Assembly (NCBI RefSeq): GCF_003858395.1
Contig: NZ_QWEV01000005.1
Span: 4,154,001-4,218,000, forward strand
Direction: 5' to 3'
DNA: 64,000 nucleotides
DNA from: Acidipila sp. EB88
GTDB lineage: Bacteria > Acidobacteriota > Terriglobia > Terriglobales > Acidobacteriaceae
Shown: positions 18,022-27,268 of the stretch, in pieces
How positions within the stretch are numbered: the stretch's first letter is position 1
Layout: each line of letters starts with the position of its first letter
Position numbers and translations under genes: made by a program
Notes under the pieces: model-generated
The model's database searches: none
What the model saw: the letters and a program-made list of their open reading frames with translations, nothing else
What the model was told of the DNA's origin: nothing

Positions 18022-18249
18022 ATGTCTTTTCCGATCAAAACCTGCATCATCTGCTCTGAAGAGTTTGAACTGCGGCCCGACAAACCAGGCTTCGCCAACC
18101 GCTGCCCCGAGTGCAGTGAGAGCGAGGCAGCCTCGGCCGCCGCCGCCGGCAGTCAACCCATGGACGCCATCGAGCGGAAATCGCTTGCAGAAGCAAATGA
18201 AGCCCGACGCACCGCGATGCGCGACCTGCTGTACCGCAAAGACAGCTAG
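18022..18249 (+). CDS. Small zinc-ribbon protein of unknown function
   Basis: A 75-residue protein starting 55 bp after the GT87 gene. It has two CxxC knuckles (TCIICSEEF and NRCPECSES), spaced as in a treble-clef or zinc-ribbon fold, followed by an Ala-rich linker and a charged helical tail (AIERKSLAEANEARRTAMRD). The codon use matches neighbouring genes and the ATG is in a sensible position. It may bind nucleic acid or a protein, but nothing in the sequence shows a partner. Function is unassigned. Confidence 0.75.
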   Translation: MSFPIKTCIICSEEFELRPDKPGFANRCPECSESEAASAAAAGSQPMDAIERKSLAEANEARRTAMRDLLYRKDS

Positions 18250-18298
18250 GCTTTCCGCGACTGCGAGGCTACAGGCAAGCGCCGGGCGCGGCGGCTGT

Positions 18299-19618
18299 TC
18301 AGCTTTCCAGTTCCAGTACCCGGTCGACGAGCTTTTCCTCCGGGGCCAGCATGGAGCGCTCCTGCAGCATGTCTTCGCACACCCGGCGGCTCGATGCCAA
18401 GTCTTCGGCGAAGTCCCGGTCAAGCACCTGCGCCAGCCCGGGGTCGCGAATCGCAAGGTTCACCTCGTCGTTGAGTGCGAACGAACGGTGATCGAAGTTG
18501 GTTGAACCCACCACGTTCCACTGTTCGTCGACCGTCATCAGCTTGGCATGGATCATCGCCGGCTGGTACTCGTAGATCTCGGCGCCGGCCCGCAGCAAAT
18601 GACGGCTGGGCCGCCGGCTGAGCCGCCGCACGATCGGGTGATCGATCTTTGGCCCGGCGGTGAGGATCTGGACGCGCACGCCTCGTTTCTGCACTGCCTC
18701 GGCCAGGGCCAGCCTGGCGCTGCGATCCGGGAGGAAGTACGGAGTAGTGATTCTGATCACGCGGCGGGCACTCTTGATCAGGGCCTGGAACAGGATGCGT
18801 GCCTGCGTGGCGCCACCGTGCGGCGTGCTTGAGACCACCAGGCTCTGCTCTCCCTGGGGAAGCGCGCGAAACCGGAACTGTTCCTCCCCAGACAGGATCT
18901 CGCCGGAGCACTCCAACCAGTTTTCGCAGAACGTGGAGATCAGCCCCGCAACCGCTTCGCCCTCCACGCAGAACATCGTGTCGCGCCATGCGGGTTGGCC
19001 CGGTTGGCCCGTGAGCCATCGATCGGCAATACCTGCCCCGCCGATAAAGCCGGTTTCCCCATCGATCACCAGCAGCTTGCGGTGCGTTCTGTTGTTCGCG
19101 TTCTGCCAGGTATCCCAGCGCAGGGGGTGGTACCACTGCATCTGCCCACCGGCTGCACGCAAAGGCTCGAAGTACGAGCCCGGCGTGCCGAAGCTGCCGA
19201 GCGCATCCACAATCACCCTGACGTGGACGCCTGCGCGTGCCCGCTCACACAACGCGGCAAGCACACGGTCGCCGATTGCTCCACGTCCGAACTCGTAGAA
19301 CTCGAGGTTGATCGCGTGCTTTGCCCGTCCGATCGCTTCAAGAATGGCGGGATAGAACTCCGCGCCATTGCGGAGGCGCGTCATGCGTGACCTGCGCAAG
19401 GTGCCGTCGGTGACCAGGCTTAAAAACTGCAAGAACTCCGGCGAGTCCAGCGCAAACTTGTTCTGCTCTGGCATGGAGTACGGCAGCGCCGGTCCGAAGA
19501 AGTTCAACAGGACGCGTGAGCCCTGCACCAGAATTGCGCCGGCTCCAACCGCGGCAAGGAAGTGCGTCGCGGCATGAGACCGCGATCTCTGTGAGCGTTG
19601 CGACATGTACTGCAGCAT
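18299..19618 (-). CDS. Phospholipase D-type cardiolipin synthase
   Basis: A 439-residue protein with two HKD catalytic motifs. The first is HRKLLVIDGETGFIGGAGIA (near residue 185), the second is HAKLMTVDEQWNVVGSTNFD (near residue 360). One short N-terminal hydrophobic segment (FLAAVGAGAILVQGSRVLLNF) probably anchors it to the inner membrane. This matches the Cls family, which condenses two phosphatidylglycerol molecules or transfers phosphatidyl groups between lipids. ClsA has two membrane helices at its N-terminus; this protein has one, more like ClsB/C-type proteins. The stop lies 50 bp from the end of the zinc-ribbon gene, convergent. Confidence 0.9.
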   Translation of the reverse strand: MLQYMSQRSQRSRSHAATHFLAAVGAGAILVQGSRVLLNFFGPALPYSMPEQNKFALDSPEFLQFLSLVTDGTLRRSRMTRLRNGAEFYPAILEAIGRAKHAINLEFYEFGRGAIGDRVLAALCERARAGVHVRVIVDALGSFGTPGSYFEPLRAAGGQMQWYHPLRWDTWQNANNRTHRKLLVIDGETGFIGGAGIADRWLTGQPGQPAWRDTMFCVEGEAVAGLISTFCENWLECSGEILSGEEQFRFRALPQGEQSLVVSSTPHGGATQARILFQALIKSARRVIRITTPYFLPDRSARLALAEAVQKRGVRVQILTAGPKIDHPIVRRLSRRPSRHLLRAGAEIYEYQPAMIHAKLMTVDEQWNVVGSTNFDHRSFALNDEVNLAIRDPGLAQVLDRDFAEDLASSRRVCEDMLQERSMLAPEEKLVDRVLELES

Positions 19619-19754
19619 ACGCAGATACCGTTTTCGGAACCAGGCATGTCCTTTTGTGGTTCTCCGTGACAGGCTCGCTTTTCACCTGTAAAGCCTTGCC
19701 ATCTCCTGTTACCACCGTCACTTGCGGCTGATCCCTACATGGTAGGATCACTCC

Positions 19755-20894
19755 ATGAACGTCGCGATCTCTGTCGTTCGACCATTCCACGTTTCCAAGA
19801 TGGCCAATGCTCTTCGGAAGCACGTGGACAGCATCTCTATCTGGTCTACGGCTCCGCGGCGCTACTTCGGACATCTGGACGATTCCATTCGTACCCACAT
19901 CGTCCCGGCCCCTGTAGAGATCGCAACCCGCATTCTTAAGCTGCAGTTCAGCCCCTCGGTCTACCAGCGCAACATCGTCTGGTGGGATCGGGCTGTCGGC
20001 GCCATGATGGGCAAGTCTGACCTCGTGATCGGCTTTGCGACGCAGGCCCTCTCTACGGGCAAGGCAGCCCGCAAGCGCGGCGCTGCTTTCGTGCTCGACC
20101 GTGCCTGCCCCTTTGTGGACTTTCAGCAGCAGCTCGTACGCGACGAGGCGGAAAAAACCGGCGCCAGCTTCACGCCGGAAGCAGACTGGTTCCGCGAGCG
20201 CCAGCTGGCCGAGTACGAAGAGGCCGATGTGATCCTGGTCCCCTCACGCTATACCGCGCAGACCTTCCCGGTGCACCTGCAATCCAAGCTGTTGCTGGCT
20301 CCGCTGCTTGGCCGCGCCAAGTCCAAGGGCGCCATCAAGCTGGCGCGCAACACTCCGTTCACGGTGGGCGTTCTGGGCGGTAACCCGCTCCGCAAGGGCT
20401 ACCTCTACCTGCTACAGGCCTGGGCCACACTCAACCTACCCAACAGCAAGCTGCTGATCCGGTCTTCCGGTGACTTCTCCGGGTACCCTCTTCTGGCCGA
20501 GCTCCTCAGGGCCACTCCCAACGTTGAACTGATCGAGTACGTTCCCAACATTGCGGAGTTCTACCAGAAGTGTGACCTGTTCGTTCTGCCAAGCATGGAT
20601 GACGGATTCGGCATGGCCTTGTTTGAGGCGATGGCCAATGGAGTACCAAGCATCGCCACGCGCAACTGCGGCGCTTCTGAACTGCTGACCGACGGCGAGG
20701 ATGGCCTGGTGATCGATGCGGGCAGTGTGGACCAGCTCGCCTCGGCGATACTTTCGCTGTACGAAGATGAGGAGCGGCGCCAGGCGATTGCCATCGCTGG
20801 CCAGGCCACGGTCGAACGCATCTCTGAAGCTCACCTGTATGAAGATGCACTGTGTCAGTTGCTCACGTTGAAGCAGCCTGCGGCCGTCGCGTAA
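19755..20894 (+). CDS. GT4-type glycosyltransferase (GT-B fold)
   Basis: A 379-residue protein. The ATG at 19755 follows TAGGATCACTCC. The N-terminal half holds the acceptor domain. The C-terminal donor domain begins at FTVGVLGGNPLRKGYLYLLQ and includes the family's characteristic sequence LFVLPSMDDGFGMALFEAMA followed by GVPSIATRNCGASELLTDGE, where the E of the EX7E-type motif lies. These retaining enzymes use nucleotide sugars in the cytoplasm to build polysaccharides or glycolipids. It is followed by the exostosin-like gene 95 bp downstream; the two probably act together. The sugar is unknown. Confidence 0.9.
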   Translation: MNVAISVVRPFHVSKMANALRKHVDSISIWSTAPRRYFGHLDDSIRTHIVPAPVEIATRILKLQFSPSVYQRNIVWWDRAVGAMMGKSDLVIGFATQALSTGKAARKRGAAFVLDRACPFVDFQQQLVRDEAEKTGASFTPEADWFRERQLAEYEEADVILVPSRYTAQTFPVHLQSKLLLAPLLGRAKSKGAIKLARNTPFTVGVLGGNPLRKGYLYLLQAWATLNLPNSKLLIRSSGDFSGYPLLAELLRATPNVELIEYVPNIAEFYQKCDLFVLPSMDDGFGMALFEAMANGVPSIATRNCGASELLTDGEDGLVIDAGSVDQLASAILSLYEDEERRQAIAIAGQATVERISEAHLYEDALCQLLTLKQPAAVA

Positions 20895-20989
20895 ATCGCA
20901 GCGAGCGCGGACCAAGTACTTGGTCGCTGCCCGATCGTACCGTTGCTGCCGCAGGCCGCTTCTCTTTAGAAAAGGACTTCGTTGCTCGC

Positions 20990-22078
20990 ATGCCCCCGAT
21001 GACAACCCACACGCACCGCTTCTTTATTGATCACACTTTCTCCGGGGGAAATGGCGTGCAGGAGCTGCCGCCTCCGCCATGGACACCTGCGCTTAAGGCG
21101 GAGTTTCGCTACCCCTACGATGTGCTGGAGCAGGCAATTCCACTGATCAAGGCGGAAGGACTACGCTTCTACATCACCAAGGAAGCGTACAGGCTGCCGG
21201 AGTACGGCCCCAAGGTAGTGCCGCTTCTGCTGCAGGAAGAGCGCTGCAAAGAGCCCGTGTACGGTCGCCATGTACGCGCCGTGATTCGCAACCTGCTCTC
21301 CTACCCGTATCTCGGCTATCGCCCGCACCTCGGCTTCACGAGCCTCGAAGCCATCCTCACTTTTGAATACGCACGCGACTGCTACACAAGCTGGAAGTCC
21401 CGCCGCGCCCTGGCACAGGCCGAGTCGCACCCGCCCGCAGACTGGCCTGCGATGGTTCGCCGCGAGCCGGTCACCATTCGCCTGCCGCTTGGCTATCACA
21501 GCCAGCAGGAACTGCCGCAGGTGCACATGGCCGACCGCCAGCTCGACACGTTCTTTGTCGGGCAGGTGCGCAATGCCATGCCGCGTTCGTCGTACCAGAG
21601 CTGGATCTCCAGTTCAAAAGTAGAAGCCCGCGCGCAGACCTGGAAGATCCTGGAAGAGCTGAAGCGTGAAGGCAAGTGGCGGATCGACCTCGGGGAAGTC
21701 GCCGGAGACCAGGGTAAAAGTCATGCCGCGGTGTTCAACAGCTACTCCGAAAAGATGCTGAACTCACGCATCTGCGTGGCGCCTCGTGGGACCATGGCCG
21801 ACACCTACCGGACGTTTGAAGGCCTGCGCGCCGGCTGCCTCGTGGTGGCCAATCCCCTGCCCACAGAGGAGTTTCTTTACCCGGGCGCGCCGCTCGTGAT
21901 CATTGATCACTGGCGCGAGTTGCGCGGGGTCCTGGAACGCTACGCGCGTAACATCGACGCACTCGAGGAATACCGCTCCAAAGCCCTGGCCTGGTGGGAC
22001 AACCACCTGCGCCCCGAGGTCCTGGCTGTTTCCATCGCCCGTGATCTGAATGCGGCCGGAGACACGCTGCTGAGCTAA
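20990..22078 (+). CDS. Exostosin-like (GT47-type) glycosyltransferase candidate
   Basis: The frame is open from 20852, overlapping the GT4 gene, but that leader is Arg-rich and unlike the rest. The ATG at 20990 (MPPMTTHTHRFFIDHTFSGG) or the one at 20999 is more likely; AAAAGGA lies 13 nt or more upstream. The product is about 362 residues. Its C-terminal third, KMLNSRICVAPRGTMADTYR then FEGLRAGCLVVANPLPTEEF, resembles the exostosin/GT47 donor-binding region, where an Arg and Glu contact the nucleotide sugar. Between are conserved-looking segments rich in Tyr and Pro. The strong hairpin just after the stop marks the end of the GT4-exostosin unit. The family call is from motif resemblance only. 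Confidence 0.7.
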   Translation: MPPMTTHTHRFFIDHTFSGGNGVQELPPPPWTPALKAEFRYPYDVLEQAIPLIKAEGLRFYITKEAYRLPEYGPKVVPLLLQEERCKEPVYGRHVRAVIRNLLSYPYLGYRPHLGFTSLEAILTFEYARDCYTSWKSRRALAQAESHPPADWPAMVRREPVTIRLPLGYHSQQELPQVHMADRQLDTFFVGQVRNAMPRSSYQSWISSSKVEARAQTWKILEELKREGKWRIDLGEVAGDQGKSHAAVFNSYSEKMLNSRICVAPRGTMADTYRTFEGLRAGCLVVANPLPTEEFLYPGAPLVIIDHWRELRGVLERYARNIDALEEYRSKALAWWDNHLRPEVLAVSIARDLNAAGDTLLS

Positions 22079-22080
22079 TG

Positions 22081-22113
22081 GAAGAAGCGGGGCTCATAGA
22101 GCCCCGCTTCTTC
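22081..22113. terminator. Bidirectional terminator between the exostosin-like gene and the flippase
   Basis: GAAGAAGCGGGGCT and AGCCCCGCTTCTTC form a perfect 14-bp stem with a CATAG loop. It sits 2 bp after one stop codon and 23 bp from the other in a convergent pair, and its outer arm supplies a partial U tract in both directions. Confidence 0.85.
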
Positions 22114-22135
22114 GTTGCATTGATAAAGCGATGGT

Positions 22136-23665
22136 CTAGCTTGCTTCGTTGCGCCGCAGTGCCGGGATGGTCGAAGTCAACTTACTCCACAACATCGTGC
22201 GCAGCTCATCCACCTGGAAGAGCCAGTAGCAGAAGGCGCCCAGAACCAGCGTTGTGCCGACCGCCGCCGAACCCTGCCAGAAGTACGGGATGGACCGGAT
22301 GTGCATCACCGGCCAGTAGAACACTGCCGTGCATACGGTCAGCATCGCCAGCAACTGGTAGACCGGCTTGTGGTCCAGCACGGCCTGCCCGGCGAAAAGG
22401 TTGTCGTTGAGGTGCAGCAGGTAAAACAACTGCAATGTCTCGGAGAGCAGCGCGACCAGCAGGTAGCCCTGGATGCCGAAGTGCATCATCAGCGGGATCG
22501 ACAACAGGCTTGTTGCCCCGTACGCGGCAAGTGTCTGCCACGCGAAGGCTTCCACGCGGTTCGACGAAAACTGGAACTGGTACTTGTGTTCCTTGATCGA
22601 AAGGACCGAGATGAGCAGCCCGAGCGAGATACAGATGCCTGGATTGTAGATATAGCCTTTGTGCACCCAGAGCTGCAGCAGCAACGAGGTAGCGAGCATC
22701 GACCCGAAGGTGATGGGTGGCGTCATCAGCAGGATGATGCGCTCGGACAGCGCATACAGCCGATGCAGGCGCGGCCAGTCCTGTGCGCCGTAGATGATCG
22801 TGATTTCAGCGGTCAGCGAATTGGTGACGACATATAGCAAGCGCCGGCTCATCGAGTACACAGTGCGCGTCAGCGAGAACACGACCACCACGTCCGGGCC
22901 GAGGAAACGCTGCATCAGGAGGATCGGCAGCTGGATGGACAGGAGGCTCGAGGAAGCCAAAAGCATGTACTGCGCGCTCGGCTTCAGGATCAGCGCGAAT
23001 GAGCCTTCCTTCCAGTAGGACATCTGCGGTTTGATCGCGGGGCAACGGCGGGGCAGGTCATAGAAAGCCAGGAAAGCTGTAAGTGCAAGTGTGACAAATA
23101 GCTGCCCTGCCGCGATGACCGGAAAGGGTTCGTGCAAAACCACCAGAGCCACAATCATCAGCATGCCGAGCAGCTGGTTGAGATTGCCGAAATGCGCACC
23201 GCGATGCGCCTCACCAAACACCATGTACGAGCCCGAGAAGAACCCGAACAACATGCTCGCCATGACCTGCATAGCCAGGATGTACAGCGTGAGCTGCGCC
23301 TGGATCGGGGGAACCGTCAGGTGCAGCATCGAGGTGAGCGGGACCAGAAAGACAGCCAGAAACACGATCGCGACCGCGAGATACGCTCCACAGACGATAC
23401 GCAGGCCAGCAGACTGGACCTCGCGGCACTCCTGCACCTCACCACGGTTGTAGTGGATGGTCATCTGCATGTTGGTGTACGTCTGCAGACCGTAGTTAAA
23501 CGTAGCCAGGTACGATACGGCGGCGCTCAGGGCGAGCCACTGTCCGTACAGGCTGGTTCCCATAATGCGCAAAAATGCAGGGGGTAACAGTACCTGCTGA
23601 AGTACGACAACGAGCTGGTTGGCGTTCTGTGCGGCAAACAGCTTGGCAATACGGCGGAGACTCAT
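22136..23665 (-). CDS. Wzx-type polysaccharide flippase (MOP superfamily)
   Basis: A 509-residue protein with about 12-14 membrane helices across its whole length and a short charged N-terminus (MSLRRIAKLFAAQNANQLVV). Length, topology and small helix-breaking residues fit the polysaccharide-transport branch of the MOP flippase superfamily, which moves undecaprenyl-linked oligosaccharides across the inner membrane. It faces the exostosin-like and GT4 genes, so a shared role in exopolysaccharide or LPS export is likely. No Wzy polymerase or Wza-type export gene is in view. Confidence 0.85.
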   Translation of the reverse strand: MSLRRIAKLFAAQNANQLVVVLQQVLLPPAFLRIMGTSLYGQWLALSAAVSYLATFNYGLQTYTNMQMTIHYNRGEVQECREVQSAGLRIVCGAYLAVAIVFLAVFLVPLTSMLHLTVPPIQAQLTLYILAMQVMASMLFGFFSGSYMVFGEAHRGAHFGNLNQLLGMLMIVALVVLHEPFPVIAAGQLFVTLALTAFLAFYDLPRRCPAIKPQMSYWKEGSFALILKPSAQYMLLASSSLLSIQLPILLMQRFLGPDVVVVFSLTRTVYSMSRRLLYVVTNSLTAEITIIYGAQDWPRLHRLYALSERIILLMTPPITFGSMLATSLLLQLWVHKGYIYNPGICISLGLLISVLSIKEHKYQFQFSSNRVEAFAWQTLAAYGATSLLSIPLMMHFGIQGYLLVALLSETLQLFYLLHLNDNLFAGQAVLDHKPVYQLLAMLTVCTAVFYWPVMHIRSIPYFWQGSAAVGTTLVLGAFCYWLFQVDELRTMLWSKLTSTIPALRRNEAS

Positions 23666-23755
23666 TCTGTCCTGTCAGGAGCGGGGCTGACCGGGCGGGG
23701 CGTCACAGCGGCGCGCTGGGCAACGCAGGATTCGCCCGAGCCTAGCGCTCGCTGG

Positions 23756-24241
23756 CTACATCTTATAGCGACCAAGGTCCTCGTCGTTGAGGTTTTCCAG
23801 CCAATTCTTCAAATCTTCAGCACTCGCCTGGTCCGCCGGACTCGCGATTACCTTGGCTGTGCGCAGCACTTCCTCACTCACAAAGATAGGGCAATCCGAT
23901 CGAAGAGCCAGGGCGAGTGCGTCCGAGGGGCGTGCATCAAGGGTGACGACTTCTCCGTTTTGCCGCAGCCAGATCACCGCGAAGAAAGTATCGTCTCGGA
24001 GTTCAGACACAACGATGCGGTCGACCGTTGCGTTCAATCCATGGATCAGGTTGCGCAAGAGGTCGTGCGTCATCGGCCGCGGTGTCGCTGCCTTCTCCAC
24101 TTCCAGCGCAATGGCACTTGCCTCGAAGAGGCCTACCCATATGGGTAAAACCGTGTTCCCGGTCAGATCCTTGAGGATAACAATCGGCTGCTGCGTGGAG
24201 GGATCGACCATCAGGCCGCGGATTTTCATTTCGACATCCAT
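23756..24241 (-). CDS. Bifunctional nuclease family protein (DUF151/BFN)
   Basis: A 161-residue protein of the BFN family. Visible signatures: VEMKIRGLMVDPSTQQPIVI, VLPIWVGLFEASAIALEVEK and VTLDARPSDALALALRSDCP, which is the most conserved block of DUF151. The start ATG follows GGGAGATACAC. It begins 17 bp after the miaB stop on the same strand, so the two form an operon. Plant and bacterial members have been reported to cut RNA and DNA, but the bacterial role is poorly defined. Confidence 0.92.
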   Translation of the reverse strand: MDVEMKIRGLMVDPSTQQPIVILKDLTGNTVLPIWVGLFEASAIALEVEKAATPRPMTHDLLRNLIHGLNATVDRIVVSELRDDTFFAVIWLRQNGEVVTLDARPSDALALALRSDCPIFVSEEVLRTAKVIASPADQASAEDLKNWLENLNDEDLGRYKM

Positions 24242-24258
24242 GTGTATCTCCCGTGCCG

Positions 24259-25590
24259 TTACGGCAGCAATGCCTCGCCTACCAGGCTGTTCGGAAAGCT
24301 GTCGGTCACGCGCACCTGCTGATAGGACCCCAGGGCAGGACTGATCATCTGGGTCGTGGTGAAGTTCAGCGTCTTGTTCTGCGAGGTGCGTCCGGTGATC
24401 TGTCCGCGTGCATTCAACTGTCCTTCCACCATCACTTCGAGCACCTGCCCTACATGCCTTCCGTAATGTTCTTTCTGCAGCGCACGCTGCCGTTCCAGCA
24501 GCACCTGCAGGCGAACAGACTTCTCTTCCTCGGCAATGGAGTCCGCCATGTGGATCGCGGGGGTGTTCGGGCGCTGCGAGTACTTGAACGCGAAGACGGC
24601 GTCGTACTTCACTTCGGCGAGCATGGTGATGGTGTCTTCAAAGTCCTGGGCCGTTTCGCCGGGGAAGCCGACGATGATATCGGTCGTCATGCTGATGTCG
24701 CGCTTTGCCGCCTTGATCCAGGAGATACGCTCTAGGTACCACTCGCGGGTGTACTCCCGCGCCATCAGCCCCAGCACATGGCTCGAGCCGCTCTGCACCG
24801 GCAGGTGCACGTGATCACACAGGGTTGGCACCGCATCGATCGCCTGCACGATCTCCGGGGTAAAGTCGCGCGGGTGCGAGGTGGTAAACCGTACCCTGCG
24901 AATGCCTGCGACCTCGCCTACTGCGGCCAGCAGTTCCGCAAAGCTCAGCTTTGCTTCCGGGTCGCGGTAGGAGTTCACATTCTGACCCAGCAACTGGATC
25001 TCGGTGAAGCCAGCGTCGGCCATCTGCCTTGCCTCGTGCAGCACGCTGGTGGAGGTGCGCGAACGCTCGCGTCCCCGTGTGTAGGGCACCACGCAGTAGG
25101 CGCAGAACTTGTCGCAGCCTTCCACGATCGTGATGTAGCCACGGTGCTTGTTGGAGCGCGCGGTGAACTCGGTCACAAAGGTTTCGTCGGTGGCCTTGTC
25201 GTCAAGTCCGGTGACGCGCCTGTCCCCTGCTTCCAGCTGCACCAGCATCTCCGGCAGCTTGCGGTAACTTGCCGAGCCGGAAACGAGCGAAACATAAGGC
25301 GCCCGCTCAAAAATCTTTTCGCCTTCCTGTTGCGCCACGCAGCCCAGTACGCCGAACTTTTTTCCTTGCTTCAGCAGCTTCTTGGTGTCGTTGAGCCGGT
25401 TGAACACCTTCTGCTCTGCCTTGTCGCGGATCGAGCAGGTGTTGTACAGGATCAGGTCGGCTGCTTCTTCGCTCTGTACCTGGCTGTATCCCTGTTGCTC
25501 CAGGGTGCCGATGACTTTTTCCGAGTCATGGACATTCATCTGGCAGCCAAATGTTTCGAGATAGAACGTCTTTGTGGGGGCTGCAGCCAT
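24259..25590 (-). CDS. miaB: tRNA-2-methylthio-N6-dimethylallyladenosine synthase
   Basis: A 443-residue methylthiotransferase. The N-terminal UPF0004 domain carries three Cys for the auxiliary 4Fe-4S cluster (ETFGCQMNV, YNTCSIRDK, LGCVAQQEG). The radical-SAM core has CDKFCAYCVVPYTRGRE with the CxxxCxxC motif near residue 155. A TRAM domain forms the last 60 residues and binds tRNA. Length and motif order match MiaB rather than RimO or MtaB (YNTCSIRDKAEQKVFNRL is MiaB-type). It methylthiolates i6A37 in tRNAs reading UNN codons. The bfn gene follows in the same operon. Confidence 0.96.
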   Translation of the reverse strand: MAAAPTKTFYLETFGCQMNVHDSEKVIGTLEQQGYSQVQSEEAADLILYNTCSIRDKAEQKVFNRLNDTKKLLKQGKKFGVLGCVAQQEGEKIFERAPYVSLVSGSASYRKLPEMLVQLEAGDRRVTGLDDKATDETFVTEFTARSNKHRGYITIVEGCDKFCAYCVVPYTRGRERSRTSTSVLHEARQMADAGFTEIQLLGQNVNSYRDPEAKLSFAELLAAVGEVAGIRRVRFTTSHPRDFTPEIVQAIDAVPTLCDHVHLPVQSGSSHVLGLMAREYTREWYLERISWIKAAKRDISMTTDIIVGFPGETAQDFEDTITMLAEVKYDAVFAFKYSQRPNTPAIHMADSIAEEEKSVRLQVLLERQRALQKEHYGRHVGQVLEVMVEGQLNARGQITGRTSQNKTLNFTTTQMISPALGSYQQVRVTDSFPNSLVGEALLP

Positions 25591-25681
25591 ATGCTTACTA
25601 TATCAACTGCCCGCGCACGCTGCGCTTGCGCGGCCTGGTGTCCGCAGGCACCGGCTCGCTGCCTCCGCTATGCTGGACCAC

Positions 25682-26143
25682 ATGCAGAAGGCTCCCGTCA
25701 GCACCTTCACCCCGCTCAGTTTTGACGATCAGCACAACTGCTTCGGCTGCGGCGCGCACAACCGCATCGGCCTGCGCCTGCGCTTCTTTGTAGACGAGCA
25801 GGGGGCTGCGATGTCTACCCTGCGCATGCCCAGGCGGTTCCAAGGCCCCCACGGCTTTGTTCACGGCGGCATCATCGCGGCGGTGCTGGATGAAGCCATG
25901 AGCAAGGCGATCCACGCCAGCCGTGAGGGCGCCAAGGTCATGGCGCTGACCCGCAAGATGGAGACCGAGTACCTGCGGCCGACCCCGCTTGGCGCGGTGC
26001 TTACACTCCGCGGACAGCAGGACCGCGTGGAAGGACGGAAGCATTTCTGCTCCGCCACGCTGAGCAACCAGGAAGGCCAGACCCTGGCACGCGGGACCGC
26101 CCTGTTCATTGCCATCGAGCGGCAGGCAGAGCACAAGCACTGA
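25682..26143 (+). CDS. Hotdog-fold thioesterase (PaaI-like)
   Basis: The frame is open from 25574, but the region before 25670 is not thioesterase-like. The ATG at 25670 (MLDHMQ) or 25682 (MQKAPV) is likely, giving 153-157 residues. The hotdog motif GFVHGGIIAAVLDEAMSKAI lies near residue 60, with the HGG loop at the position of the substrate-binding site. Upstream is a Cys pair (NCFGCGAHNRIGLRLRFF), which is common in the FcoT/PaaI-like group. These enzymes hydrolyse acyl-CoA. It diverges from miaB and precedes the pdxST operon by about 190 bp. The acyl substrate is unknown. Confidence 0.85.
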   Translation: MQKAPVSTFTPLSFDDQHNCFGCGAHNRIGLRLRFFVDEQGAAMSTLRMPRRFQGPHGFVHGGIIAAVLDEAMSKAIHASREGAKVMALTRKMETEYLRPTPLGAVLTLRGQQDRVEGRKHFCSATLSNQEGQTLARGTALFIAIERQAEHKH

Positions 26144-26335
26144 GGCGCGCTGGCAGGCAGCGGGACAGCGAGTGGCAGTCGGCGCTCCGGGCCAGCAATT
26201 CGCCGGGCACACAGGGATCAGCGCTGAACCGGAACGCGCCGCGGGAACAGCGCCGGGCTGCTTTAGACTAGACATAAAGGTGGTTCGACGGGTTTGAACG
26301 AACGCCGGGAACGGGATCAGGAAGAGGAACACGCT

Positions 26336-27268
26336 ATGGCGGAACAAAACGGCTACAACGGGGCCACCGGAACTGGATTGCGCCTCAAGATCGGGCTTGC
26401 GGAGATGCTCAAGGGTGGCGTGATTATGGACGTGACCGACGCGCACCAGGCAGAGATTGCGGAGAGGGCCGGAGCCACCGCGGTGATGGCGCTGGAACGC
26501 GTACCCGCCCAGATCCGCGCCGAGGGCGGCGTTGCCCGTATGGCCTCGATCGCGGTGATCCGCGAGATCATGGCGGCCTCCTCGATCCCGGTGATGGCCA
26601 AGTGCCGGATCGGCCATTTCGCCGAAGCCCAGGTTCTGCAGGAGCTTGGCGTGGACTTCATCGACGAATCCGAGGTACTTACCCCCGCGGACGAAGTACA
26701 TCACGTCGACAAGCACAAGTTCACGACGCCGTTTGTGTGCGGGGCGCGTGACCTCGGTGAGGCGCTCCGCCGCGTCACCGAGGGCGCTGCCATGATCCGC
26801 ACCAAGGGCGAAGCCGGCACGGGCGATGTTGTGCATGCCGTGAAGCACATGCGCCAGATCGTGAAGGACATTCGCGCCCTTACAGTTCTTGGCGAAGACG
26901 AACTCTATGTTGCAGCCCGCGATCTGCGTGCTCCCTTTGACCTGGTGCGCATGGTCGCCCAGACGGGCAAACTGCCGGTCCCGAACTTTTCGGCGGGCGG
27001 CATCGCAACCCCCGCGGACGCGGCGCTGGTCCGTCAGCTCGGCGCGGAGGCAGTCTTTGTCGGTTCCGGGATCTTTATGAGCGACTCGTACACCTTCGCC
27101 CCGGCGGCCGAAGCTGAAAGCCGCGCGCGGGCAATCGTGCGCGCCACCACGCACTTTGACGACCCCGCGGTGGTTGCAGAGTGCAGCGCTGAGTGCACCG
27201 GTTCGATGAAGGGGCTCGCGATCGCCGCGCTCGAAACCTCGCAATTGTTGCAGACCCGTGGCGTCTAG
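26336..27268 (+). CDS. pdxS: Pyridoxal 5'-phosphate synthase, synthase subunit
   Basis: A 310-residue protein from ATG 26336, preceded by AGGAAGAGG. It shows the near-invariant PdxS sequence: [53 protein letters not shown] (with a catalytic Lys), and [17 protein letters not shown] with the phosphate-binding GGIATP loop. PdxS combines ribose-5-phosphate, glyceraldehyde-3-phosphate and ammonia into PLP as a dodecamer. It overlaps pdxT by 11 bp, so translation is coupled and the two subunits are made together. Confidence 0.97.
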   Translation: MAEQNGYNGATGTGLRLKIGLAEMLKGGVIMDVTDAHQAEIAERAGATAVMALERVPAQIRAEGGVARMASIAVIREIMAASSIPVMAKCRIGHFAEAQVLQELGVDFIDESEVLTPADEVHHVDKHKFTTPFVCGARDLGEALRRVTEGAAMIRTKGEAGTGDVVHAVKHMRQIVKDIRALTVLGEDELYVAARDLRAPFDLVRMVAQTGKLPVPNFSAGGIATPADAALVRQLGAEAVFVGSGIFMSDSYTFAPAAEAESRARAIVRATTHFDDPAVVAECSAECTGSMKGLAIAALETSQLLQTRGV

